DNA of 64,000 nucleotides, taken from the NCBI GenBank assembly GCA_963719325.1, contig CAVRBW010000003.1, positions 62,001-126,000 of the forward strand, written 5' to 3'. Positions within the stretch are counted from its first letter, which is position 1. Every line of letters starts with the position of its first letter. The notes below the pieces were generated by a model. It did not search any database and was not told the origin of the DNA. It saw only the letters and a program-made list of their open reading frames with translations. The DNA comes from DATBLE01 sp963719325 (GTDB taxonomy: Bacteria; Actinomycetota; Thermoleophilia; Gaiellales; Gaiellaceae). The position numbers and the translations under genes were made by a program. Below are positions 34,696-43,088 of the stretch, in pieces.

Positions 34696-35313
34696 TCAGG
34701 CGGCGGCCTGGATGTCCGGCAGCACGCCCATTCCGTGCTCCAGACGAGCGTTCCAGGCTCTGAACTTCTCGTCCAGCTCCGTCGGCTCCATCCCCCGCTC
34801 CGCGAGCCGAACCGGCTGCGACGAGTCCCGGTTGACGCGGTACTGGTACCAGGAGATCTCCCAGACGAACGAGATCACGACGTCCGGGCTCGGACCGGAG
34901 AGCACGACGACGCTGACCCTCGGAGCGCCCAGGCTGCGGCCGATTCCCTCGATGGTCCGGAGCGCGTCATCCGCGTTGAAGAGCGCCGCCGCTTCGACGA
35001 TCGCCTGCTCCTGCCTCGACAGCCGGCGCAGGATCGGCTCGGCGACGATGGCCTCGGTGGTCGGACGCCGCTGGGTACCGAAGATCGCGGCCAGGCTGAG
35101 CGGCCGTCGGCGACGGGCATGACGCACGGCAGGTCCGATCGGGCTCCCCTCCCGCACCCAGCCGTGGTCGAGCGCAACCTCCTGGCAGAGGGGGCAGACG
35201 TCGACGAACTCGTCGAGGCCGTCCGGAGCGAAGCGCATCGCCTGCTCTCCGAGCAGCAGCGTGCGCTCGCAGACCGCGCAGCGCTTTGCCTCCATCGCTC
35301 GCATCACCTTCAT
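34696..35313 (-). CDS. Zinc-ribbon-containing protein of unknown function (205 aa)
   Basis: N-terminal CAVC and CPLC pairs (about 12-15 and 40-43) form a probable zinc ribbon. A basic linker RHARRRRP, a central helical stretch (LSRQEQAIVEAAALFNADDALRTIEG) and a beta-rich C-terminal half (VVVLSGPSPDVVISFVWEISWYQYRV) follow. The family is not recognised; the pattern suggests a regulator or small structural protein. ATGs at 35313, 35304 and 35295 are all possible; the first is used because a TATAGT box lies 9 bases before it. Confidence 0.65.
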   Translation of the reverse strand: MKVMRAMEAKRCAVCERTLLLGEQAMRFAPDGLDEFVDVCPLCQEVALDHGWVREGSPIGPAVRHARRRRPLSLAAIFGTQRRPTTEAIVAEPILRRLSRQEQAIVEAAALFNADDALRTIEGIGRSLGAPRVSVVVLSGPSPDVVISFVWEISWYQYRVNRDSSQPVRLAERGMEPTELDEKFRAWNARLEHGMGVLPDIQAAA

Positions 35314-35322
35314 GGCGTGCCA

Positions 35323-35328
35323 ACTATA
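35323..35328 (-). promoter_or_regulatory. Putative -10 box (TATAGT)
   Basis: Near-consensus -10 hexamer 9 bases before the ATG at 35313 on the minus strand; predicts an almost leaderless transcript. Confidence 0.45.
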
Positions 35329-35348
35329 GGCGACATGCAGGGAATTTC

Positions 35349-35379
35349 TCTAGGGGAAACGCGAAGCGTTTCTCCTAGA
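35349..35379 (-). terminator. Hairpin overlapping the EF-G2 stop codon
   Basis: 14-pair stem tctaggggaaacgc / gcgtttctcctaga (one G-U pair) with gaa loop. The TAG stop of the EF-G2 gene lies inside the stem. The core GGGGAAACGC matches the hairpin family seen beside the tRNA genes. Confidence 0.7.
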
Positions 35380-37426
35380 CCTTCTCTTCCTCGCGCGCCT
35401 TCTTCGCCTCGTCGATGATCTTCTGGGCGATGTGGGCGGGTACCTCGTCGTAGCGGAGGAAATGCATGTGATAGTCGCCGCGGCCGCCGGTGAGCGACGT
35501 GAGCGTCTGCGAGTAGGTGAGGACCTCCGCCATCGGCACCTCGGCCTTGATCGTCGTCATGCCGCCGCGAGGCTCCATGCCGTGGAGCCGGCCGCGCCGT
35601 GAGTTGAGGTCGCCGTTGACGGCGCCCACGCTGTCGTCCGGAACCGTGACGTCGACCTCCATGATCGGCTCGAGGAGGACCGGGTTCGCCTTCTCGTAGG
35701 CGGCCTTGAACGCCATCGAGCCGGCGATCTTGAACGCCATCTCCGACGAGTCGACGTTGTGGTACGAGCCGTCGACGAGCAGGACGCGGACCCCTTGGAC
35801 CGGCGCGCCGGCGAGCTCACCGTGCCGCATCGCCTCCTGGATGCCCTTGTCGACGGCCGGCCGGAACCCCTGTGGGATCACGCCGCCCACGATCTTGTCC
35901 ACGAACTCGTAGCCGACGCCCTCCTCGATCGGCTCCAGGACGATGTGGCAGTCGCCGTACTGACCGCGGCCGCCGGTCTGCTTCTTGTACTTCCCCTGCG
36001 CCCGGGATTCGGCCCGGATCGTCTCGAGATACGGAACGCGGGGCTGGTGGAGGTCCACTTCGACGGCGAAGCGCCGCCTCATCCGCTCGACCGCGACCTC
36101 GACGTGCATCTGGCTGAGCCCGGCGAGGAGCTGCTCCCCGGTCTGCTGGTCGCGATGCAGGGTGAGGGTCGGGTCCTCCTCCGTCAGGCGCCTGAGCGCC
36201 TGGCCCATCTTCTCCTCCTCCCCCTTCGTCTTCGGCGTGATCGCGAAGCTCATCACCGGCTCGGGGAAGTCGAAGGCCGGAGGCTCGACCGCAACCTCCT
36301 TGTCGGCCAGCAGATCGCCCGTCGCGGCGTCCTTCAGCTTCGCGACGGCGCCGATATCGCCCTCGCCGAACGCGTCCGCTTGCGCGTGCTCCTTGCCCTG
36401 CATCGTCAACAGGGAGCCGAACCGCTCCTTGCCGTGATTGCGCAGGTTCGTGAGCGTGGTGTCGACGCCGACCGTCCCCTTCAAGACGCGGAAGACGTTG
36501 ATCCGGCCGGCGAACGGGTCCGCGATCGTCTTGAAGACGAACGCGGCCGTTTCCGCGCCGTCCAGGCTGATCTCGGCGGCCTTCTTCGCCGGGCTCGGTA
36601 CGCCCTCGACCAGCAGGTCGAGAAGCGCGGTCGTGCCGAGGTTCTTCGTCGCGACGGCGGCGGCGACCGGGAAGACCTCGCCGCGCGTGACCGCGTCCTT
36701 CAACGCGCTCGCAACCTCCTCGGCGGAGAGCTCCTGGCCGTCGAGGTAGCGCTCCATCAGCGCCTCGTCGGTCTCGACGACAGCGTCGAGCAGCTTCTCG
36801 CGGTACTCGGCGGCGAGCTCGGCTGCCGCTGGCGGAATCTCGATCCGTGCGCCTTCCCGCACTCCCTCCGGGCTCGAGTACGCGCACATGTGCAAGACGT
36901 CGACGATGCCGGTCAGCTCGTGCTCGGCACCGATCGGCAGGTGAACGGCGACGCAACGGTCGGAAAGCTGAGAACGAAGCGCCTCCAGCGCGCGGAAGAA
37001 GTCGGCCCGCTCACGGTCGAGCATGTTGACGACGACGACACGGGCGAGCGCGTCGTCCTCGGCGCGATGCCAGGCGCGGCCGGTTCCGACCTCGACGCCC
37101 ATCACGCCGCTGACGACGACGAGGGCGCCCTCGACCACGCGCAGGGCGGTAATCGCCTCGCCCTGGAACCCGGCGTCCCCAGGCGTGTCGATCAGGTTGA
37201 TCTTCCGGTCTTGCCACGGGACGTTGGCCAGCGTCGCCGACAGCGACATCTGGCGGCGCTGCTCGTCCTCGTCCCAATCCGAGACGGTCGTGCCCTGTTC
37301 CACCGTCCCGAGCCGGTTCACCGCCCCTGACTGGAAGAGGAGGGCCTCGAGGAGGGACGTCTTCCCCGTCCCCCGGTGGCCGACGACAGCGACGTTGCGG
37401 ATTCTTCCAGGCTCCTGAGCAGGCAT
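35375..37426 (-). CDS. Elongation factor G-like GTPase (EF-G2)
   Basis: 683-residue translational GTPase with the full EF-G domain set. G1 is GHRGTGKTS (about 16-24). G3 reads DTPGDAGF (80-87), so the catalytic His of DTPGH is replaced by Asp84. G4 is NMLD (134-137) instead of NKMD. Mycobacterial EF-G2 is reported to bind GTP without ribosome-stimulated hydrolysis, and these substitutions fit that. Domain IV retains GRGQYGDCHIV and SYHNVDSSEMAFKIAGSMAFK. There are no rpsL/rpsG/tuf genes nearby, consistent with a paralogue rather than the housekeeping factor. Confidence 0.92.
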   Translation of the reverse strand: MPAQEPGRIRNVAVVGHRGTGKTSLLEALLFQSGAVNRLGTVEQGTTVSDWDEDEQRRQMSLSATLANVPWQDRKINLIDTPGDAGFQGEAITALRVVEGALVVVSGVMGVEVGTGRAWHRAEDDALARVVVVNMLDRERADFFRALEALRSQLSDRCVAVHLPIGAEHELTGIVDVLHMCAYSSPEGVREGARIEIPPAAAELAAEYREKLLDAVVETDEALMERYLDGQELSAEEVASALKDAVTRGEVFPVAAAVATKNLGTTALLDLLVEGVPSPAKKAAEISLDGAETAAFVFKTIADPFAGRINVFRVLKGTVGVDTTLTNLRNHGKERFGSLLTMQGKEHAQADAFGEGDIGAVAKLKDAATGDLLADKEVAVEPPAFDFPEPVMSFAITPKTKGEEEKMGQALRRLTEEDPTLTLHRDQQTGEQLLAGLSQMHVEVAVERMRRRFAVEVDLHQPRVPYLETIRAESRAQGKYKKQTGGRGQYGDCHIVLEPIEEGVGYEFVDKIVGGVIPQGFRPAVDKGIQEAMRHGELAGAPVQGVRVLLVDGSYHNVDSSEMAFKIAGSMAFKAAYEKANPVLLEPIMEVDVTVPDDSVGAVNGDLNSRRGRLHGMEPRGGMTTIKAEVPMAEVLTYSQTLTSLTGGRGDYHMHFLRYDEVPAHIAQKIIDEAKKAREEEKV

Positions 37427-37458
37427 GCGCGCGAGGTTCCTCCCTGATGCGTGGTTGT

Positions 37459-37479
37459 CCCGCCGATCTTATCGGCGGG
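37459..37479 (-). terminator. Hairpin after the sigma factor gene
   Basis: Perfect 9-base stem cccgccgat / atcggcggg with ctt loop, in the 62-base gap between the sigma gene stop and the EF-G2 start. No strong U-tract. Confidence 0.55.
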
Positions 37480-37488
37480 TGGGAGACC

Positions 37489-38280
37489 CTATCCCTCGCC
37501 GGAAGCGTGCGCCGCGGCGGTGCCGGCGAGACGGGCTTTCAGGCGCAGGATCGCCTTCGTGTGCAACTGCGAGACGCGCGACTCGGTCACTCCGAGCACC
37601 TCGCCGATCTCGCGCAGCGTGAGCTCCTCGTAGTAGTAGAGGGTGATCACGAGCTTCTCGCGCTCGGGCAAGCGGGCGATCGCCTCGCCGAGCGCCTCCC
37701 GCAGCTCCGTCTGGTCGAGCGCGTGCGACGGTTGGGGGCCCGAGACGTCCTCGATCGTGTCGATCAGCGCGACCTGATCGCCACTGCCCGAGGACACCGT
37801 CCAGAGCTCGTCCAGAGCGGCGATCGAGGAGCGCGAGATGTCGGTCAGGCTCTCGTCGAGCTCGTCGGGCGTGATCCCGACCTTCTTGGCGATCTCTTCG
37901 TCGGTGGGCGCCCGATGAAGGCTCGCCTCCAGCGCCCCGATCGCCCGTTCGATGTCACGGGCGCGGGCGCGCACCGACCGAGGAACCCAGTCCATCGCCC
38001 GCAGCTCGTCGATGATCGCGCCCCTGATCCGCGAGATCGCGTACGTCTCGAACTTGACGTCGCGGTCGGGATCGAAGCGCTCGATCGCCCCGATCAGCCC
38101 GAGCAGGCCGTACGAGACCAGGTCGCCCTCGTCCACGTGGGCCGGCAGGCCGCTGCCGAGCCGGCCGGCGACGAACTTGACGAGCGGCGCGTAGGTCAGG
38201 ATCAAGCGGTCGCGCACGACGCGATCACGGGTCTTCGCGAACTCCCGCCACAGGGGCTTGGTGTCTTCGGTCACGGCCAT
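37489..38280 (-). CDS. RNA polymerase sigma factor, FliA/WhiG (sigma-28) type
   Basis: 263-residue group 3 sigma factor. Region 2 spans YAPLVKFVAGRLGSGLPAHV through YAISRIRGAIIDELRAMDWVPRS (about 30-100), region 3 about 105-165, and region 4 contains LPEREKLVITLYYYEELTLREIGEVLGVTESRVSQLHTK (about 198-240), the diagnostic FliA/WhiG helix-turn-helix. No flagellar genes are in the window, so a WhiG-like developmental or surface regulon is as likely as motility. No anti-sigma gene is adjacent. A small membrane-protein gene lies upstream on the same strand. Confidence 0.93.
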   Translation of the reverse strand: MAVTEDTKPLWREFAKTRDRVVRDRLILTYAPLVKFVAGRLGSGLPAHVDEGDLVSYGLLGLIGAIERFDPDRDVKFETYAISRIRGAIIDELRAMDWVPRSVRARARDIERAIGALEASLHRAPTDEEIAKKVGITPDELDESLTDISRSSIAALDELWTVSSGSGDQVALIDTIEDVSGPQPSHALDQTELREALGEAIARLPEREKLVITLYYYEELTLREIGEVLGVTESRVSQLHTKAILRLKARLAGTAAAHASGEG

Positions 38281-38325
38281 GGGTGAAGAATACGAGGCCT
38301 TTCGGCGTTTTCCTCAGATTCCGAG

Positions 38326-38499
38326 CTACGGACGGAGACCGCGGGCGGCCAGACCGGCCATCCAGAGCGCGATTGCAGCGGCCGCCGCGACGATGATCCA
38401 CTCGCTCGCAGTGCCCGCTGCGAACGCAATTCCACCGAATGCGACCGCGAGCACCAGGAAGAGGGCCCCGAGTGCGCGGCGCTGGGTGACCTGAGGCAC
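38326..38499 (-). CDS. Small two-segment membrane protein (57 aa)
   Basis: 57 residues with two hydrophobic stretches (about 10-29 and 33-50), beginning PQVTQRRALGALFLVLAVAF. The start is taken as GTG at 38499; no ATG is in frame nearby and no clear ribosome site is seen. Located 45 bases upstream of the sigma factor gene on the same strand. Function unknown; the position could make it a membrane partner of the sigma factor, but there is no direct evidence. Confidence 0.5.
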   Translation of the reverse strand: MPQVTQRRALGALFLVLAVAFGGIAFAAGTASEWIIVAAAAAIALWMAGLAARGLRP

Positions 38500-38516
38500 G
38501 GCCGGGATGCTACTGG

Positions 38517-38669
38517 TCAGAAATCGGGGAGCGATTCGGGTTCGCCCTCGTCCGGCTCGAGGTCGTCCGGCGTGTACGGCTTGCCCTCCTCGTCCCGCTC
38601 CGTCGGCCCGCGTGCGGCCTCCTGCGCCTCGCGCTCGTCGTCGCGGTCTTCGTGGGTTGAGTCCGTCAT
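38517..38669 (-). CDS. Small acidic protein (50 aa)
   Basis: 50-residue strongly acidic protein: opens MTDSTHEDRDDEREAQEA and ends EGEPESLPDF. Codon use and lack of stops fit coding. About 40 percent Asp/Glu with few hydrophobics, so probably disordered. Upstream of the small membrane gene with an 17-base gap, and divergent from tRNA-Trp with about 50 bases between. Function unknown. Confidence 0.55.
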   Translation of the reverse strand: MTDSTHEDRDDEREAQEAARGPTERDEEGKPYTPDDLEPDEGEPESLPDF

Positions 38670-38718
38670 GGGCGCTTTCTACCCGCGGCGCGACGCCGAT
38701 ACACTGGACGCCGAACCG

Positions 38719-38791
<73 letters not shown>

Positions 38792-38796
38792 AATGT

Positions 38797-38825
38797 CGCG
38801 GGGGAAACGGCCGGTTTCCCCCGCG
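38797..38825 (+). terminator. GGGGGAAAC hairpin 3' of tRNA-Trp
   Basis: Perfect 12-base stem cgcgggggaaac / gtttcccccgcg with 5-base loop, 6 bases after the tRNA. Same sequence as the hairpins after tRNA-Cys. No U-tract. Confidence 0.65.
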
Positions 38826-38895
38826 GACCCCTTCGCTGACCACTTCGCTCACGGCAGGCGGTCGGGTGCCGCGCCGGCCGGGTCGGTCGCGGCGA

Positions 38896-38962
38896 CGGGA
38901 TCGGTTCGATCCCGCTCCGAGAGAGATGGTTGGGGCGCGACCTAGCGCGTTCGCGCCCCAAC
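38896..38962. repeat. Two further perfect hairpins in the tRNA-Trp downstream spacer
   Basis: First stem cgggatcg / cgatcccg with gtt loop (38896-38914). Second stem gttggggcgcga / tcgcgccccaac with 10-base loop (38929-38962). With the hairpin at 38797 they form three stacked structures in the 253-base spacer 38792-39044, which holds no supported gene. Could be a small structured RNA, a bidirectional terminator or a REP-like cluster. Confidence 0.6.
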
Positions 38963-39032
38963 GCCGCTCACACTACGCGGCGCCCGTCGCATATCCTGCC
39001 GCCGGCCTCGCGCGGGTATCGCGAGCGCCCGA

Positions 39033-39038
39033 TACGAT
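39033..39038 (+). promoter_or_regulatory. Putative -10 box (TACGAT), leaderless
   Basis: TANNNT hexamer 6 bases before the GTG at 39045, so the predicted transcription start coincides with the start codon. Confidence 0.4.
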
Positions 39039-39044
39039 CTCCCC

Positions 39045-39464
39045 GTGCTCGTCTACCTGATCCCGGTCTTCGTGCTGGGCGGCCTGCTGATCGTGTTCGG
39101 GCTCCTGACCGTGCTCGCGCGCGTCCAGGGCGGCCGGTTCCTGCGCCCCGTGATCGCGTTCATGTCGAAGGTGCCGCTCTTCCGGCGACTGATCGAGAAG
39201 GCCTCCCAGGCCGCAATCGAGCGGTACAACCCGGAGCTCGCCGGTGCGATGAAGAAGCTGAAGCGTGCAGGCGCCGACAAGGACCCACTCCGAGCCCAGC
39301 AGGCGCTCAGCACGCTCAGCACCGAGGAGCGAAAGGCGTGGATGGAGGCGGCCGGGCAGCAGGGCGCGACGGACCAGCCGGCCAACCGGGCGCAACGACG
39401 GGCGCTCGAACGCATGCAGAAGGGCCGGATGCCGAGCCCGCAGCAAAAACGCCAGCGCCAGTAG
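39045..39464 (+). CDS. Membrane-anchored protein of unknown function (139 aa)
   Basis: N-terminal membrane segment (about 2-24, LVYLIPVFVLGGLLIVFGLL), then a soluble cytoplasmic region with RYNPELAGAMKKLKRAG and a basic, Gln-rich tail (PANRAQRRALERMQKG). GTG start at 39045 with a -10 box placed for leaderless transcription and no ribosome site. Family not recognised. Convergent with the adenine deaminase gene, with 3 bases between the stops. Confidence 0.68.
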   Translation: MLVYLIPVFVLGGLLIVFGLLTVLARVQGGRFLRPVIAFMSKVPLFRRLIEKASQAAIERYNPELAGAMKKLKRAGADKDPLRAQQALSTLSTEERKAWMEAAGQQGATDQPANRAQRRALERMQKGRMPSPQQKRQRQ

Positions 39465-39467
39465 CGG

Positions 39468-41228
39468 CTAGACGATCGGCGAGACGAGCTCGAACTCGAC
39501 GCCGTCGACGAGTCCGCGGTTCGTCAGCCTCAGAGCGGGGATCACCCCCAGCGAGAGGAACGAGAACATCATCGCCGGGCTCTCGAGCTGCGAGCCCAGC
39601 GCTCGGTACGCCTCGCCCAGCGCGAGCATCTCGGCGCCGAGGGCCGGCACCGGGCGGTCGCACATCAGCCCGGCGATCGGCAACTGAACGAGGCTCAGAA
39701 CCTCCCCGCCCCCCACCGCGATCATCCCGCCGCCGACCTCGGCCAGACGCTCGACGGCGAACACCATGTCCTCGTCGCTCATCCCGGCGACGAGCAGGTT
39801 GTGATTGTCGTGCGCGATCGTCGTCGCGACTGCACCGCGGCGAAGCCCGAGACCCTGCACGAAGCCGAGACCGATCGTCCCGGAGCCGCCGTGGCGCTCG
39901 ATGCTCGCAGCCTTGGCCACGTCCAGCTCCGTCGAAGAGCGCACCTCGCCGTCGACGACCGGCATGCGGACGACGAGGTGCTCCGTCGTGACGCTCCCCG
40001 ACGCGATCCCGATCGCACGCACCTGCGCGCTCTCGCCACCCGTTTCGACGCGTAGATCCGCCGTGCTCAGCGGGCGCGACAGCCGCACGGACGCGTACGC
40101 CTTCGGTGGGTACTCGTAGACCGGGAGCTCTCCCGGCTCCATGCCGTCGGCGAGCACTCGATGCGGGCGAAAGTCGCCCAGATCTCCCACGAAGAGGATG
40201 TCGGCCAGTCGGCCCGGAGCGATCGAGCCCAGGTCGTGGCGAAGGTTGAAGTACTCGGCGGCGTTGAGCGTCGCCATCTGGATGGCGACCAGCGGGTCGA
40301 TTCCCTCTGCGATCGCGCGGCGGACGACTCGGTCCATGTGACCGTCCTCGGCGATCGTCTGCGGGAGGACGTCGTCGGTGACGAGCAGGCAGTGGCGCGA
40401 GTCGACGCCGTCCTCGGTCAGGACGGACGCGAGGGCAGCCACGTCCCGGAACGTCGATCCCTCGCGAAACTGGACCCACATCCCTGCCCGCAGCTTCGCG
40501 AGCGCGTCCGCGCTGGAGGTGGTCTCGTGGCAGGAGTCGATGCCGGCGGCGACATAGGCCTGGAGGCGATGGTCACGCAGCCCGGCAAGGCTCCAGTGCC
40601 CCGTGACCGGCTTGCCGAGCTCGAGCGCGGCGCCGATCGCGGCGTGCACCGCCTCGTCGCCTTCGATCACGCCCGGCATGTTCATCATCTCGCCGAGGCC
40701 GGCCGCTCCCTCCCAGTGCAAGGCCTCGCGAATCTCTGCCGGCCCCAGGGACGCGCCGGCGTCCTCGAACCCGGGCAGGGCGGGCACGCACGACGGGACG
40801 GCGAGGTAGACCTTCAAGGGCAGGCGGCGGCCCTCGTCGAGCATCCAGCGCATTCCCTCGAGCCCGAAGACGTTCGCCATCTCGTGGTTGTCGATGAACG
40901 CGGCTGTCGTCCCGCGCGGGAGGACGGCCTCGGCAAACCGGGTGACGGTCACCATCACCGACTCGACGTGCAGGTGCGTGTCGATCAGACCGGGGACGAG
41001 AAAGGCTCCCTCCGCGTCGATCGTCTCGGTCTCGGGCCCGATCGTGTGGGAGACGTCGCCGAACATCGCGATCCGGCCGCGCGCCACCGCGACGTCCGCG
41101 CCGTCGAGGATCTCCCGCGTGTGCACGTCGACCAGGCGGCCGTTTCGGATGACCAGATCGGCGGCCGTGCGCCCCATGCAGACGGCCGTCAGATCACGAG
41201 TGACCTCCCACAGCGGGCGCCTGGCCAT
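39468..41228 (-). CDS. ade: Adenine deaminase
   Basis: 586-residue metallo-hydrolase of the amidohydrolase superfamily; converts adenine to hypoxanthine and ammonia in purine salvage. DTHLHVES is the first metal-binding motif (about 92-99). NMPGVIEGDEAVHAAI and GHWSLAGLRDHRLQAYVAAG carry further ligands. The C-terminal Ade-specific domain contains TIAHDNHNLLVAGMSDEDM. Length equals typical Ade proteins (570-600). ATG at 41228 is followed by MARRPLWEVTRD. It is divergent from the carboxylase gene, with a structured 220-base spacer between. Confidence 0.95.
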   Translation of the reverse strand: MARRPLWEVTRDLTAVCMGRTAADLVIRNGRLVDVHTREILDGADVAVARGRIAMFGDVSHTIGPETETIDAEGAFLVPGLIDTHLHVESVMVTVTRFAEAVLPRGTTAAFIDNHEMANVFGLEGMRWMLDEGRRLPLKVYLAVPSCVPALPGFEDAGASLGPAEIREALHWEGAAGLGEMMNMPGVIEGDEAVHAAIGAALELGKPVTGHWSLAGLRDHRLQAYVAAGIDSCHETTSSADALAKLRAGMWVQFREGSTFRDVAALASVLTEDGVDSRHCLLVTDDVLPQTIAEDGHMDRVVRRAIAEGIDPLVAIQMATLNAAEYFNLRHDLGSIAPGRLADILFVGDLGDFRPHRVLADGMEPGELPVYEYPPKAYASVRLSRPLSTADLRVETGGESAQVRAIGIASGSVTTEHLVVRMPVVDGEVRSSTELDVAKAASIERHGGSGTIGLGFVQGLGLRRGAVATTIAHDNHNLLVAGMSDEDMVFAVERLAEVGGGMIAVGGGEVLSLVQLPIAGLMCDRPVPALGAEMLALGEAYRALGSQLESPAMMFSFLSLGVIPALRLTNRGLVDGVEFELVSPIV

Positions 41229-41339
41229 GAGGGCGGATGGTACGCAGCCCGGGGAACGACAAGTCCGCCGAACGGCGTTACTCTTGCCTCGCTGCGGCCG
41301 CGAGGACGCATCGGCTCGCCGATGTGCGGACCGTAGCTG

Positions 41340-41383
41340 CCGGTGCGGCTCTGCTTTCTGCCTCTCCCAGCAGGCCGCACCGG
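41340..41383 (+). promoter_or_regulatory. Hairpin in the leader/promoter region of the carboxylase gene
   Basis: Perfect 10-base inverted repeat ccggtgcggc / gccgcaccgg enclosing a 24-base region with an inner ctgc / gcag pair. It lies in the 220-base spacer between ade and the carboxylase gene. It could be an operator-like dyad or a transcript structure; the -10 box at 41434 would put it upstream of transcription for the plus-strand gene. Confidence 0.4.
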
Positions 41384-41433
41384 CGCCTTCCTTATCGGCA
41401 AGAGCAGAGGCAAACCTGAGCACCGCGCCCGGA

Positions 41434-41439
41434 GATAGT
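41434..41439 (+). promoter_or_regulatory. Putative -10 box (GATAGT) for the carboxylase gene
   Basis: Hexamer 9 bases before the ATG at 41449; AT-rich within GC-rich surroundings. Predicts a very short leader. Confidence 0.35.
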
Positions 41440-41448
41440 CTCCGCGCG

Positions 41449-43011
41449 ATGGCGGTGCTGACCTCGCAGGTCGAGCGGGAGAGCGAGCTCTTTCTGCGGC
41501 GCCGCGAGGCAATGGCCGGGCTGGTCTCGGAGCTGCGCGACCGGACGGCGCTGGTCGCAGCGGGAGGCGGCGAGACGTCGTTGGAGCGGCACCGTTCGCG
41601 CGGAAAGCTGACCGCACGCGAGCGGATCGACCTGCTCGTCGACCCCGACGGCGCCTTCCTCGAGCTCTCCGCCCTGGCCGCCTGGGATATGTACGACGGA
41701 CAAGCCCCGTCGGCCGGAGTCGTGACCGGAATCGGCGTCGTCGAGGGTCGCGAGTGCGTGATCGTCGCCAACGACGCGACCGTGAAGGGCGGCACGTACT
41801 TCCCGCTCACGGTCAAGAAGCACCTACGCGCCCAGGAGGTGGCCGAGCAGAACCGCCTGCCCTGCCTCTACCTGGTCGACTCCGGCGGCGCCTTTCTCCC
41901 GCTTCAGGCGGAGGTCTTCCCCGACCGCGACCACTTCGGCCGCATCTTCTTCAACCAGGCACGGATGTCCGCCCGGGGAATCCCGCAGATCGCCGTCGTG
42001 ATGGGCTCCTGCACCGCCGGTGGCGCCTACGTGCCGGCGATGAGCGACGAGACCGTGATCGTCCGCGGCACCGGGACGATCTTCATCGGCGGCCCGCCGC
42101 TCGTGAAGGCCGCGACCGGCCAGGACGTCACCCCGGAGGAGCTGGGCGGCGCCGACGTGCACACCCGCCAGTCCGGCGTCGCGGACCACTACGCCGCCGG
42201 CGACGAGCATGCACTCGCGATCGCCCGCACGATCGTCCGCAACCTCGGCGCCCGAAAGCCGGACCCGCCCTGGGAGATCGCGACCCCGGAGCTGCCCGCC
42301 GTCGACCCCACCGACCTCTACGGGCTGATCCCACAGACGTTCCGCGAACAGGTCGACGTCCGCGAAGTCGTCGCCCGGCTCGTCGACGGCAGCCGCTTCC
42401 ACGAGTTCAAGGCGCTCTACGGCGAGACGCTGGTGTGCGGGTTCGCCCGGATCGAGGGCTATCCGGTCGGGATCCTCGCCAACAACGGCGTCCTGTTCGC
42501 CGAGTCGTCCCAGAAGGGGGCGCACTTCGTCGAGCTCGCCTGCAAGCGCCGGATCCCGCTCGTCTTCCTCCAGAACATCACCGGTTTCATGGTCGGCAAG
42601 GAGTACGAAGCCGGGGGGATCGCCCGTGACGGCGCCAAGCTCGTCATGGCGGTCGCCTGCGCGGAGGTCCCGAAGTTCACCGTCGTCATCGGCGGGTCGT
42701 TCGGCGCCGGCAACTACGGCATGTGCGGCCGCGCCTACTCTCCACGCCAGCTCTGGATGTGGCCCAATGCCCGGATCTCCGTGATGGGCGGCGAGCAAGC
42801 CGCGACCGTGCTGACGATGGTCGGCGACGCGGATCCGGACGAGATCAAGGCGAAGTACGAGGCCGAGGGGAACCCGTACTACTCGACCGCGCGGCTCTGG
42901 GACGACGGGATCATCGACCCCCTCGACACCCGCCGCGTGCTCGCGCTCGGGATCTCGGCCGCGCTGAACGCCCCGATCCCCGAGACAGGGTTTGGAATCT
43001 TTCGGATGTAA
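41449..43011 (+). CDS. Acyl-CoA carboxylase beta subunit (methylcrotonyl-CoA carboxylase-like)
   Basis: 520-residue carboxyltransferase subunit; moves CO2 from carboxybiotin to an acyl-CoA. The stretch PLQAEVFPDRDHFGRIFFNQ is characteristic of 3-methylcrotonyl-CoA carboxylase beta. Crotonase-type CoA-binding glycines are seen in GSCTAGGAYVPAMSDE and GGSFGAGNYGMCGRAYSP. ATG at 41449. Partner alpha subunit and a methylglutaconyl-CoA hydratase-like gene follow at 43.9-46.3 kb, which supports a leucine-degradation role; geranyl- or propionyl-CoA specificity is a less likely alternative. Confidence 0.92.
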   Translation: MAVLTSQVERESELFLRRREAMAGLVSELRDRTALVAAGGGETSLERHRSRGKLTARERIDLLVDPDGAFLELSALAAWDMYDGQAPSAGVVTGIGVVEGRECVIVANDATVKGGTYFPLTVKKHLRAQEVAEQNRLPCLYLVDSGGAFLPLQAEVFPDRDHFGRIFFNQARMSARGIPQIAVVMGSCTAGGAYVPAMSDETVIVRGTGTIFIGGPPLVKAATGQDVTPEELGGADVHTRQSGVADHYAAGDEHALAIARTIVRNLGARKPDPPWEIATPELPAVDPTDLYGLIPQTFREQVDVREVVARLVDGSRFHEFKALYGETLVCGFARIEGYPVGILANNGVLFAESSQKGAHFVELACKRRIPLVFLQNITGFMVGKEYEAGGIARDGAKLVMAVACAEVPKFTVVIGGSFGAGNYGMCGRAYSPRQLWMWPNARISVMGGEQAATVLTMVGDADPDEIKAKYEAEGNPYYSTARLWDDGIIDPLDTRRVLALGISAALNAPIPETGFGIFRM

Positions 43012-43088
43012 ACACCTCGTTCGGAGGACGTACGGAGTCCGGTTCGAGGGATTACCATCCCGGCGTCCAGTAACGGAGGAGGTATTCA

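Noticed and set aside
41390..41420. Resemblance of GGCAAACC in the carboxylase leader to part of a c-di-GMP-I riboswitch
   Set aside because: The second conserved GACGCAAAGC block and the expected stems are absent, and the -10 box at 41434 would lie after it.
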